A DNA stretch of 10,139 nucleotides from JAAYWY01 sp050945275 (GCA_050945275.1 JBMNSQ010000058.1:1-10139); one strand, 5' to 3'; positions 1-6,087 are shown, counted from the stretch's first letter. Program-made: numbers and translations. Notes: generated from the letters alone by a model not told the origin.

Positions 1-817
1 ATATTGTAAGGACCCTGGCCGTAGCGGTACTGCCCGAACGCAATATGTGCCGCTCAAAGGGTTCGCCTTCCTTATATGTTTCATGCCATACCCGGGCCAA
101 GACTCGCCCCTTAGCCTGCACCGGACGACGCCCTTGTTCGCCTAAAACAAGCACATCACCAGCCTTAACAGAAGCGCCTTTATCCACCAACGGTCTGCCC
201 GCCAAGACTAATACATCAAGAACAAGACCGTTTTTCCTCGCCGCCAAATGTCCCGGTGTAGCCAACTCCGGCGGCGGTAATTTGGGTACGACGTTAAGCA
301 CAAACCGAGTACCTATAAAATAGGCTCGGGCCCAAGCCAATTCCGGAAACTGAGTAAGAACTTCGTGTTCAATAGTACTAAGATCAATCTTATCCTTAAA
401 GATTCCCCGAACAACCCCACGAGATATAAGCAGTTGCTCCAGTTCTGTCCTCTGTGCTTCATGTCCCACACCCTGGATCTGAACTGACCACACACAACTG
501 GACCAAAGATAAAGAAGAAAGAGAAAGATTAGCCCGCCTGCCGCCAACATTCTTCTTCGCTTAAAAGTCCGCACAAAGAAAGGTAGCCCCATCTTTTCTA
601 CAATTCTTACCTTTACCCTAAGATTGCGAACCAAAGGGCGTAAGCGTAAAAAAGCCCGGCTACTCAGCCGAAAATAAAGTATCCCCTCTCGGCGGCGTAT
701 GTCCCACAAATAAATCCCGCGGGCCAGACATTGATTAAGGAGACGCTCGGCCTCTTTCCCTTCCACTCGAACTAGTACCTGCCCCTGTAACCAAAACCAG
801 CTCTTCACAAAAAACAT
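1..817 (-). CDS. yqfD: Sporulation protein YqfD, partial (C-terminus beyond the left edge)
   Basis: The frame is open from ATG at 817 to the window edge and gives 272 residues; YqfD proteins are usually close to 400, so about a third is missing. Residues 1-85 form a basic, beta-rich cytoplasmic region (starts MFFVKSWFWLQGQVLVRVEG). One membrane helix follows at about 91-110, and then an extracytoplasmic part containing a POTRA-like stretch (about 112-180) and a hammerhead/lipoyl-like stretch (VKAGDVLVLGEQGRRPVQAKG, about 217-237). The start is supported by a purine-rich GGTGGGGGG five bases upstream and by a 15-bp gap from the yqfC stop. In B. subtilis yqfD belongs to the mother-cell sigma-E regulon and its loss impairs sporulation; its biochemical role is not established. 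It should share the sigma-E-like promoter ahead of yqfC. Family assignment rests on the fold pattern and on the yqfC-yqfD order, and is quite secure. Confidence 0.88.
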   Translation of the reverse strand, partial: MFFVKSWFWLQGQVLVRVEGKEAERLLNQCLARGIYLWDIRRREGILYFRLSSRAFLRLRPLVRNLRVKVRIVEKMGLPFFVRTFKRRRMLAAGGLIFLFLLYLWSSCVWSVQIQGVGHEAQRTELEQLLISRGVVRGIFKDKIDLSTIEHEVLTQFPELAWARAYFIGTRFVLNVVPKLPPPELATPGHLAARKNGLVLDVLVLAGRPLVDKGASVKAGDVLVLGEQGRRPVQAKGRVLARVWHETYKEGEPFERHILRSGSTATARVLTI

Positions 818-832
818 CTCGTCCCCCCACCC

Positions 833-1105
833 TTAAACCAATTCCAAACTCTTAATACGACCCCTAATAACTACTTCCTCCGGGGCCAGACTTATTAGCA
901 CCAGTTCCTCTCCGGAAACAATAAGCTCTCCCTCAGGCAATGCCAGCCTAAGCTCTTTTGGCGTATATTCAATAATGCCGCGATGATTCTCCAGCGTAAC
1001 CTCAATATTTCCCACCAGCGTAAGTCGCGGCAGATCGAGTACAATGTCTTGCGGAATCTCCAAAAATTCCGCTAATTTTCGGCCAAACCGAACCCCTCGC
1101 TGCAT
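833..1105 (-). CDS. yqfC: Sporulation protein YqfC (YabP/YqfC family)
   Basis: A 90-residue protein with the typical YqfC opening (MQRGVRFGRKLAEFLEIPQD, then LPRLTLVGN) and the ENHRGIIEY and GEELVLISLAPEEVVIRGRI segments of the all-beta YabP/YqfC domain. It has no membrane segment. An in-frame ATG at 1153 would add 16 residues (MLKEEPRCRGRGGVDD), but that extension is unlike the family. That ATG also has no ribosome binding site and overlaps the -10 of a sigma-E-like promoter, so the expected transcript begins downstream of it. I therefore prefer ATG 1105, which has GAGGGGG about 10 bases upstream. The family is known as a sporulation component of the sigma-E regulon, encoded with yqfD; molecular function is unknown. 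The gene call is secure, the start moderately so. Confidence 0.88.
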   Translation of the reverse strand: MQRGVRFGRKLAEFLEIPQDIVLDLPRLTLVGNIEVTLENHRGIIEYTPKELRLALPEGELIVSGEELVLISLAPEEVVIRGRIKSLELV

Positions 1106-1152
1106 ATCATCAACGCCCCCTCGCCCCCGACATCGAGGCTCTTCCTTTAGCA

Positions 1153-1182
1153 TATGTATGAGCCCAAGAGGGACCTAATACC
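1153..1182 (-). promoter_or_regulatory. Putative sigma-E (mother-cell) promoter of yqfC-yqfD
   Basis: On the minus strand GGTATTA (1182-1176) is followed after 15 bases by CATACATA (1160-1153). The second element matches the sigma-E -10 pattern CATACA-T very well, and the first is a partial match to the ATATT-type -35. Transcription would start near 1147-1145, leaving a leader of about 40 bases before ATG 1105. The location fits the known sigma-E control of yqfCD in B. subtilis. This is a pattern match only. Confidence 0.6.
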
Positions 1183-1200
1183 GAAAATCCTCCAGGGAAT

Positions 1201-1228
1201 AAAAAACACTCCCTAAAAAAAGAGTGTT
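1201..1228 (-). terminator. Rho-independent terminator upstream of yqfC
   Basis: A perfect 7-bp inverted repeat (AACACTC at 1205-1211, GAGTGTT at 1222-1228) encloses a 10-base loop. On the minus strand the descending arm runs straight into TTTTTTATT. The stem has only three G-C pairs, so strength is moderate. It ends transcription arriving from the right, just before the yqfC promoter. The floA operon already has its own stronger terminator at 1574-1615. Confidence 0.55.
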
Positions 1229-1328
1229 CCATGGGTAAGTATTCTTACAATTCTGGACAGGACATTCTTGTCATGGCTATAAAAGCTCTGCTTCAATAAC
1301 ATCCTACCTGCCTGCCCAGCCTGCCAAG

Positions 1329-1370
1329 AGTAAAGCGAAGGGAGTAAAGCGAAGTGAGTAAAGCGGAGGA
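1329..1370. repeat. Three tandem copies of a 14-bp unit
   Basis: AGTAAAGCGAAGGG (1329-1342), AGTAAAGCGAAGTG (1343-1356) and AGTAAAGCGGAGGA (1357-1370) follow each other without gaps. The unit resembles the AGCGAAGCGAAG arm of the dispersed hairpin repeat directly to its right, so it probably arose by local amplification of that arm. Confidence 0.8.
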
Positions 1371-1380
1371 AAAGCTTTGC

Positions 1381-1433
1381 CTAAAGAATCTTAGTCTAAG
1401 ATTCCTCAGTCGTTTCACTCCTTCGGAAAGACA
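1381..1433. repeat. Degenerate dispersed intergenic hairpin repeat, copy A
   Basis: The core is a 9-bp perfect palindrome with one central base, GAATCTTAGTCTAAGATTC (1386-1404). It is followed by CCTCAGTCGTTTCACTCC and TTCGGAAAGACA. From general familiarity this closely resembles a widespread bacterial intergenic repeat of the type GATTCCTCAGTCGCTTCGCT plus CCTTCGGAATGACA, with only about three changes over that arm. The left arm has decayed or been replaced by the tandem 14-mers. Such repeats carry no gene and are often present in many copies per genome. Confidence 0.55.
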
Positions 1434-1481
1434 CGGAAGGACATGACAAACTTTAGTTTATCGTGGCACAGTAATGCATAG

Positions 1482-1516
1482 AAATTCTGAGCTTAGTGAA
1501 GAATCTTTTTAAGATC
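1482..1516. repeat. Dispersed intergenic hairpin repeat, partial copy B
   Basis: The stretch reads ATTCTGAGCTTAGTGAAG followed by AATCT and then TTTTAAGATC. It looks like the opposite arm of the same repeat type as copy A (ATTCTGAGCGTAGTGAAG form, one change) with a degraded palindromic centre. It lies about 50 bp from copy A, suggesting two nested or partly deleted insertions. Confidence 0.45.
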
Positions 1517-1573
1517 GTAATAACACTGTTTCCTTAGATTTGCTAATTGACAGGAAGCTGCCGATGACTCGTG

Positions 1574-1616
1574 AAAAACAAGGTCACTAGCGCTAACGCT
1601 TATGACCTTGTTTTTT
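1574..1616. terminator. Strong bidirectional terminator after the floA operon
   Basis: A perfect 13-bp inverted repeat (AAAAACAAGGTCA at 1574-1586, TGACCTTGTTTTT at 1603-1615) has a second stem AGCG-CTAA-CGCT inside its loop. The A/T-rich ends give a U-run on either strand. On the minus strand it lies about 70 bases after the stop at 1683 and should end the nfeD-floA transcript. On the plus strand it would block antisense transcription into that operon. Confidence 0.85.
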
Positions 1617-1682
1617 AATATTATTGACCGAACATAATGAGTTCGGGCTCCAAGGAGCACGAGTGGGCACGGAAGCCCACCT

Positions 1683-2195
1683 CTACAGGAACAGCTGCGG
1701 ACATTGTGTAGAAACAGCCCTCAGTGACTGCCCAGTTCGCCTGCACCGGGGCTCGCTTAGGACCTGCACTAGAATGAGCGACTGGACTAAATTGTTAGGA
1801 GATAATAAATCTTGGCTCGGTGCTGGCAATTTATCGATTGGCTGTCTTTCGGGCACGGTGGTAGCTCTCTCTTGGGCAGCAGTTTCCAAAGAGCTAACTG
1901 CCATCGCTTCAGTTGCTGGCTGCCAAGACCCCAATTCTTGGTCTTCAGAAAAGATCCTTTCTTGCTCTGTCCTGTTCTGGATTGGTTCTAAAGCAATACT
2001 TTCTATCTCATCCTCATCATCTTCTTCCTGATATAAATGGCCTGAAAGGCCACGACGCACGCGCCTAGATGGCGGGCGTCTGGACCGAGCCTCGGTCTTC
2101 CCTGCCATTTTATGGCGACGACGCTGGGCAGTTTGGCCTCCCAATAGTCTTCCGATAAACCATATAATCAACAGATTCAAAATAAGAGATGGCAC
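1683..2195 (-). CDS. Uncharacterised membrane-anchored protein linked to floA
   Basis: I do not recognise a named family. The product is about 170 residues: an N-terminal hydrophobic helix (PSLILNLLIIWFIGRLLGG), a strongly basic linker rich in Arg and Lys (about 23-50), an acidic run (EEDDEDEIES), and a low-complexity Gln/Glu/Ser/Pro middle. Near the C-terminus is LVQSLILVQVLSEPRCRR. This recalls short C-terminal motifs of the LVxxIIxxEILGPPRxxR kind in other small Firmicute proteins, but that comparison is from memory. Three starts are possible: GTG 2204 and ATG 2201 overlap the floA stop but sit 0-2 bases from AAGGAG, whereas GTG 2195 sits 8 bases from it and is chosen here. Overlap with floA implies translational coupling and a possible role at the same membrane microdomains. 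It occupies the position of yqfB in B. subtilis. A 17-residue tail follows the motif. Confidence 0.72.
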   Translation of the reverse strand: MPSLILNLLIIWFIGRLLGGQTAQRRRHKMAGKTEARSRRPPSRRVRRGLSGHLYQEEDDEDEIESIALEPIQNRTEQERIFSEDQELGSWQPATEAMAVSSLETAAQERATTVPERQPIDKLPAPSQDLLSPNNLVQSLILVQVLSEPRCRRTGQSLRAVSTQCPQLFL

Positions 2196-2200
2196 AGCCA

Positions 2201-3205
2201 TCACTCCTTAACCGGACTAGTTGGCCCAGCTGATCCAGAACCTGCACCTGGCAGTCGCGAAAATGCTTCCCGCATGTTGGTATCGGCCATAATATTTCTC
2301 AGGTTTTGATAATCTAGCACACCAAACTTGCCTTCGCGAAGTGCTTGGGCAATAGCCTTGGGGACTTCAGCCTCGGCCTCTACCACCCGACCGCGCATCT
2401 CTTGTACCACAGCCCGCATCTCTTGCTCATGAGCAATAGCCATGGCCCGGCGTTCTTCAGCCTTAGCCTGGGCAATACGCTTATCCGCTTCGGCTGTATC
2501 GGTCAACAGCTTTGCGCCGATATTGCGCCCTACGTCTACATCAGCAATGTCAATCGACAAAATTTCAAACGCCGTTCCGGCATCTAAGCCCTTGCTAAGT
2601 ACAGTCTGAGAAATACTATCAGGATTCTCAAGCACATCCTTGTGGGATTCGGCGCTACCAATGGTGGTAACAATACCTTCGCCCACCCTAGCGATAATGG
2701 TAGCTTCTCCGGCACCGCCCACAAGACGATCGATGTTAGCCCGAACAGTAACCCTAGCTTTCGCTTGAAGTTCAATCCCATCTTTAGCTACAGCAGAAAT
2801 AGTCGGGGTTTCGATGACTTTAGGATTGACACTCATTTGAACTGCCTCGAGAACGTCCCTACCGGCTAAATCAATGGCGGCCGCTCGTTCAAATGTAAGG
2901 GGAATACCAGCACGATGAGCAGCAATAAGGGCATTCACCACTCGGTCTACTTTACCGCCAGCCAGGTAATGAGCCTCTAATTGGTTAGTAGTAAGATCGA
3001 GACCGGCTTTGGTAGCCTTAATCAATGGATGGACGATTCGACTTGGAGCCACTCTCCTAAGCCTCATGCCGACAAGTTCGATAATACCTACTTTCACTCC
3101 CGATGCCAGTGCTGAAATCCACAATCCCACTGGAACAAAAGAAAACAACACCATTAACGCAAAGAAAATAAGAAGAAACGGAAAGAACCATAGCAACAGA
3201 TCCAT
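2201..3205 (-). CDS. floA: Flotillin-like protein FloA
   Basis: A 334-residue SPFH/flotillin-family scaffold protein of functional membrane microdomains. A hydrophobic hairpin anchor at about 3-37 (LLLWFFPFLLIFFALMVLFS...) is followed by the SPFH (band 7) domain, including VNPKVIETPTISAVAKDGIELQ and VRANIDRLVGGAGEATIIARVGEGIV. Then comes the helical region rich in Glu and Ala (RIAQAKAEERRAMAIAHEQEMRA, VVEAEAEVPKAIAQAL) and the typical ending (FGVLDYQNLRNIMADTNMREAF). Length matches the family (about 330). ATG 3205 has AAGGAGG seven bases upstream. It lies 19 bp after nfeD, and NfeD and flotillin are a known partner pair. In B. subtilis FloA (YqfA) affects membrane fluidity, signalling and cell-shape processes. 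Assignment is secure. Confidence 0.96.
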   Translation of the reverse strand: MDLLLWFFPFLLIFFALMVLFSFVPVGLWISALASGVKVGIIELVGMRLRRVAPSRIVHPLIKATKAGLDLTTNQLEAHYLAGGKVDRVVNALIAAHRAGIPLTFERAAAIDLAGRDVLEAVQMSVNPKVIETPTISAVAKDGIELQAKARVTVRANIDRLVGGAGEATIIARVGEGIVTTIGSAESHKDVLENPDSISQTVLSKGLDAGTAFEILSIDIADVDVGRNIGAKLLTDTAEADKRIAQAKAEERRAMAIAHEQEMRAVVQEMRGRVVEAEAEVPKAIAQALREGKFGVLDYQNLRNIMADTNMREAFSRLPGAGSGSAGPTSPVKE

Positions 3206-3224
3206 GTTTTGTCCTCCTTATAGT

Positions 3225-3692
3225 TTAGTTTTGTATTTCCTTAACCACTATCCGCTGTCCCACCACCTGAGTTACCATTATTCCCCTGCCCTTGGGCACA
3301 AATTCTCCTTCTGTAACCACATTAAAACGGCTTCCCTCTAGTTCAGCTGTCCCAGATGGTCGAAGTGGAGTTAGTGCTACACCGGAAACACCCACTAAAT
3401 GCTTTAAGTCTAGAGAGGCCGAACCGGACAAACGTTCCGACAAAACTAGCGCCCGTGGGCGTTTGTCACGAATAATAAGGATAGCTACCACAACAGCTAA
3501 AATTGCTATTGATAAAGTGATTAGTAAAGCAACAGCCCCTGAGATTCCCGGTGCTGACATCATTATCCCTAAACCAACAGCCAATCCTACTAGCCCTGTA
3601 ATGCCAAATATCCCAAATCCCGGTATCACTAAGATCTCTATCATTAATAGAACAACACCGATAAAAAGAAGAATCATTGCCAGCGTAAGCAC
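3225..3692 (-). CDS. nfeD: NfeD-family membrane protein, short form
   Basis: A 155-residue protein with several hydrophobic helices in residues 2-75 (MILLFIGVVLLMIEILVIPGFGIFG, GLVGLAVGLGIMM, AVALLITLSIAILAVVVAILI). A C-terminal beta-rich OB-fold domain follows at about 95-155 (LVGVSGVALTPLRPSGTAEL, GEFVPKGRGIMVTQVVGQRIVV). The ClpP-like serine protease domain of long NfeD proteins, such as B. subtilis YqeZ, is missing, so this is the short NfeD1b/YuaF-like type. The start is GTG with GGGGGAGGG six bases upstream; no ATG fits as well. It is transcribed with floA. NfeD proteins are thought to assist flotillins or stomatins through the OB domain. No clear own promoter is visible, so read-through from rpsU may contribute. 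Confidence 0.88.
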   Translation of the reverse strand: MLTLAMILLFIGVVLLMIEILVIPGFGIFGITGLVGLAVGLGIMMSAPGISGAVALLITLSIAILAVVVAILIIRDKRPRALVLSERLSGSASLDLKHLVGVSGVALTPLRPSGTAELEGSRFNVVTEGEFVPKGRGIMVTQVVGQRIVVKEIQN

Positions 3693-3718
3693 CGCTAACC
3701 CTCCCCCTAAGTGTACGA

Positions 3719-3747
3719 AAGACCCAGCCTTTCCCGGACTGGGTCTT
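3719..3747 (-). terminator. Hairpin terminator after rpsU
   Basis: GACCCAG (3721-3727) pairs with CTGGGTC (3739-3745), and two A-T pairs extend the stem to 3719/3747. On the minus strand the stem is followed by a short, interrupted T-run (TCTTTCGT), so termination is likely partial. That would allow some read-through into nfeD. Confidence 0.6.
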
Positions 3748-3779
3748 CCCTTCTCACTGTTCTAGTAGCTCGTGCACAA

Positions 3780-3971
3780 TTAACGGAATCTTCTCTTGCG
3801 TGCTGCAGCCTTACGTGCAGCCTCAGATTTTTTCTTACGCCTTACACTGGGTTTCTCATAATGTTCCCGTTTACGTGCTTCGGACAAAACCCCTGACCGC
3901 TGGCACTGTCGCTTAAATCTGCGCAGTGCATTGTCGAGGGATTCGTTTTTTCCGATTCGAATTTCAGGCAT
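3780..3971 (-). CDS. rpsU: 30S ribosomal protein S21
   Basis: A 63-residue, highly basic protein with the S21 signature: IGKNESLDNALRRFKRQCQR, EARKREHYEKPSVRRKKKSE and an Ala/Arg/Lys-rich tail (AARKAAARKRRFR). It is slightly longer than the 57-residue B. subtilis protein because of extra Ala-Arg residues at the C-terminus. S21 joins the small subunit late and lies near the anti-Shine-Dalgarno region of 16S rRNA. ATG 3971 is preceded by GGAGGGAGGGAGAGG. It has its own strong sigma-A promoter upstream and a terminator downstream, so it can be expressed independently of mtaB and the HIT gene. yqeY, which follows rpsU in B. subtilis, is absent here. Confidence 0.97.
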   Translation of the reverse strand: MPEIRIGKNESLDNALRRFKRQCQRSGVLSEARKREHYEKPSVRRKKKSEAARKAAARKRRFR

Positions 3972-4036
3972 CCGCCTCTCCCTCCCTCCGCCACGGTCGT
4001 GAAGCCGGGGTTTGAAACGGCTAAAGGTACAAAAAC

Positions 4037-4066
4037 ATTATATACCACGGCGAAAATTAGTGTCAA
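4037..4066 (-). promoter_or_regulatory. Consensus sigma-A promoter of rpsU
   Basis: On the minus strand TTGACA (4066-4061) and TATAAT (4042-4037) are separated by 18 bases; both hexamers are perfect. Transcription would begin near 4030, giving a leader of about 58 bases before rpsU. The -35 box starts only 2 bases after the stop codon of the HIT gene. Confidence 0.85.
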
Positions 4067-4068
4067 GC

Positions 4069-4413
4069 CTAGCCTGGCGGCCAATCGAGAAAACGTCCAC
4101 CTAGCACATGAAAGTGAAGGTGAGGTACTGTTTGCCCGCCATCTTCGCCTGTGTTTACAACTATGCGAAACCCGCTGCTGGCAATGCCTTGTTTGTCGGC
4201 TAACTCACCGATAGCTTTGTGTATGGCCAGCAATATATCTCCTTTTTCAGCGGGCAGGTCTAAAACATTAGTAACATGTTCTCTGGGTACGACCAAGAAA
4301 TGTACCGGGGCCTGGGGATTTAGATCCTTAAAGACCACTACGATGTCATCCTTATACAAAAACTCAGTGGGAATCTCACCGCTGGCTATTTTGCAGAAAA
4401 TACACTCATCCAT
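4069..4413 (-). CDS. HIT-family nucleotide hydrolase (HinT-like)
   Basis: A 114-residue histidine-triad protein. It opens with MDECIFCKIASGEIPTEFLY, typical of HinT/PKCI-like proteins, with a Cys-x-x-Cys pair at 4 and 7. The catalytic HxHxH triad is at 98, 100 and 102 (VPHLHFHVLGG). Such proteins hydrolyse nucleoside phosphoramidates such as AMP-lysine in vitro; the physiological substrate is usually unclear. ATG 4413 is preferred because GGGGGTG lies five bases upstream and the family starts there. ATG 4434 would add seven residues that include the ribosome binding site itself. It follows mtaB by 32 bp and is probably cotranscribed with it. B. subtilis has no HIT gene at this position. Confidence 0.93.
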   Translation of the reverse strand: MDECIFCKIASGEIPTEFLYKDDIVVVFKDLNPQAPVHFLVVPREHVTNVLDLPAEKGDILLAIHKAIGELADKQGIASSGFRIVVNTGEDGGQTVPHLHFHVLGGRFLDWPPG

Positions 4414-4445
4414 CAATTCACCCCCTCTATCCATTATTTTCGCCT

Positions 4446-5807
4446 TCAGGTAGCTATATCCTTCCTTAGCTTACCACAAACATGATCTTCGGCTGCTTGA
4501 TATGGCACCACCGAAACAATTTGATTAACAAGATTTTCATTACCAGAAAAGCGTACCCGGATATAGTTACCGCTGTACCCTACTAGCAGGTCATGTTCAC
4601 GCTCTTCCTCTACCAAAACAGATAGCGGTTGCCCTAAAAAACGGCGGTGAAAGGCCAACGACAACCTATGCCCTAAAGCTATCAAGCGGCGGCTACGATC
4701 CTCTTTGACCTTAGTCTTTATCTGATCGGGAAATTTGGCTGCCGGTGTCCCCGAACGAGGTGAATAAGGAAATACGTGAAGGCGGCTAAAAGCAGCTGCC
4801 TCTACCATCTGCATGGTGGCTAAAAAATCTTCTTCGGTTTCTCCAGGAAACCCAACGATTATATCGGTGGTTAAACCAACATCGGGGATAACCTGGCGTA
4901 CTTTAGATACCAGCTCTAGATATTCCTTAGCGGTATAGGGACGCTGCATACGCTTCAGAACGTTGGTGGAGCCGCTTTGAAGTGGAATGTGCAGATGGGG
5001 ACATACCTTAGGACTGCTCGCGATAAGATCTAGTAGCTCCGGCGTAACTTCGGCCGGATCGAGTGAACTTATACGGATACGTTCAAGTCCCTTTATGTTT
5101 TCCAGCAGCTTTAGCACCACTTGTAGGTCGTCTTTGGGGGAAAAATCACTACCGTATAAACCTAAATGAATGCCCGTCAAGACGATTTCTTTATAACCGT
5201 TAGCCACCAACTGCTCGGCTGCGGCTAAAACCCGCTCCGGGGAACGACTCCGCACCGGTCCGCGGGCATATGGAATGATGCAGTAGCTACAAAATTGGTT
5301 ACAACCATCCTGGATTTTGAGAAAAGCTCGCGAATGGGTGGAATAATCAAGTGGCAGCTCTTCGAATTGGGCTTTCTTCAAAACCGACGTCACATTCTGG
5401 ACTCGCTCTTTTGTACGGACTGCTTCTTCGACCAAATCCACCACCCGAGAACGCTCAGCAGTACCGATAATAACGTCCACTTCCGGCAGCGCTCCCACCT
5501 TATCAGGGGCCACCTGAGGCCAACAGCCCACCACCGCTACGGTGGCATCCGGCGACCGCCGTTTGGCCCGCCTAATAAGCTGCCTTGATTTTCTGTCGGC
5601 GACGCTAGTGACGGTACAAGTATTAATTATGTACACCTCAGCCTCTTGGCTATACTCCTCTGACACTTGGTATCCGCGCTCACGAAACAACTCTTTCATA
5701 GCTTCGGTTTCTGATTGGTTTACTTTGCACCCTAAGGTAGCAAAGGCGACCCGCTTAGCCACAGGATTACCCACTTTCTTTTCATTCCTTACATTGTCGT
5801 GTACCAC
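4446..5807 (-). CDS. mtaB: tRNA (t6A37-C2)-methylthiotransferase MtaB
   Basis: A radical-SAM methylthiotransferase that converts t6A to ms2t6A at position 37 of ANN-decoding tRNAs. Residue numbers use the longest frame. The N-terminal domain carries the three cluster cysteines: C27 (TLGCKVNQSETE), C64 (NTCTVTSVADRKSRQLIRR) and C95 (GCWPQ). The radical-SAM site CNQFCSYC has C169, C173 and C176, followed by IIPYARGPVRSRSP, VLTGIHLGLYG, HLHIPLQSGS and TTDIIVGFPGETEEDF. A C-terminal TRAM domain fills about the last 60 residues. KVNQSETE and ms2t6A-type sequence separate it from MiaB. The start is uncertain: GTG 5807 has no ribosome binding site, and GTG 5774 or GTG 5762 would bring the N-terminus close to the family start (KRVAFATLGC). 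It is the yqeV equivalent and heads a new unit after a 350-bp gap. Confidence 0.95.
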   Translation of the reverse strand: MVHDNVRNEKKVGNPVAKRVAFATLGCKVNQSETEAMKELFRERGYQVSEEYSQEAEVYIINTCTVTSVADRKSRQLIRRAKRRSPDATVAVVGCWPQVAPDKVGALPEVDVIIGTAERSRVVDLVEEAVRTKERVQNVTSVLKKAQFEELPLDYSTHSRAFLKIQDGCNQFCSYCIIPYARGPVRSRSPERVLAAAEQLVANGYKEIVLTGIHLGLYGSDFSPKDDLQVVLKLLENIKGLERIRISSLDPAEVTPELLDLIASSPKVCPHLHIPLQSGSTNVLKRMQRPYTAKEYLELVSKVRQVIPDVGLTTDIIVGFPGETEEDFLATMQMVEAAAFSRLHVFPYSPRSGTPAAKFPDQIKTKVKEDRSRRLIALGHRLSLAFHRRFLGQPLSVLVEEEREHDLLVGYSGNYIRVRFSGNENLVNQIVSVVPYQAAEDHVCGKLRKDIAT

Positions 5808-6087
5808 TGCTTCGATAAAAGTTCCCTATATACACCCTCTCGGTGTTCTCTGTACGGTGCGAACTCCCGACAGAACGAACGAGCTCGACTGGCTCGGGCC
5901 GCTCCCGAACTCGCCCTTTCAGGGCCCAACTTGCCCAGCCTACAAGGTGGGGACATGCATCCGCTTTTTCCCTCGCCACGTCTCGCTCTTTTGAATTTGA
6001 ATCAGGCGTAATGCGCCGCTACGAGAAGCATCGACGAGTCCACCTGTAAGTAAGTTACGAATATCGCATGGCGAATATCCAAGGTGC

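Larger units (their letters stand above)
1106..1682. other. 577-bp gene-free stretch between yqfC and the floA operon
   Basis: No frame here has a plausible start and ribosome binding site or resembles a known family. From left to right it holds the yqfC leader and sigma-E-like promoter, a minus-strand terminator, a small hairpin (GTAAG-TATT-CTTAC, 1235-1248), a 14-bp tandem triplet, two fragments of a dispersed hairpin repeat, a strong bidirectional terminator, and three short hairpins at 1628-1680. I see no recognisable riboswitch, T-box, tRNA or structured RNA class. Confidence 0.6.

Noticed and set aside
1329..1370. Possible CRISPR-like or VNTR array
   Set aside because: Only three 14-bp units without spacers and no cas genes; this is a short tandem duplication.
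1547..1552. TTGACA on the plus strand as a promoter for a rightward RNA
   Set aside because: No TATAAT-like box follows at 16-18 bases, and a strong terminator lies immediately downstream.
1624..2031. 135-codon plus-strand open frame ending in eight serines
   Set aside because: It lies antisense to the floA-linked gene and starts inside the 3' hairpins. The serine run is simply the complement of the acidic EEDDEDE codons, and no ribosome binding site is evident.
3292..3765. 157-codon plus-strand frame
   Set aside because: Antisense shadow of nfeD; the minus-strand product is clearly the real one.
3842..4084. 80-codon minus-strand frame beginning with a hydrophobic stretch
   Set aside because: It overlaps rpsU in another frame and spans the rpsU promoter and leader.
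5782..5979. 65-codon minus-strand frame (GTG start) running into mtaB
   Set aside because: Weak ribosome binding site, no family resemblance, and overlap with mtaB codons in another frame. It may be open only because the island is GC-rich.
5542..5994. 150-codon plus-strand open frame crossing the mtaB start and the gap
   Set aside because: More than half is antisense to the conserved mtaB N-terminus, and the product has no recognisable motif.
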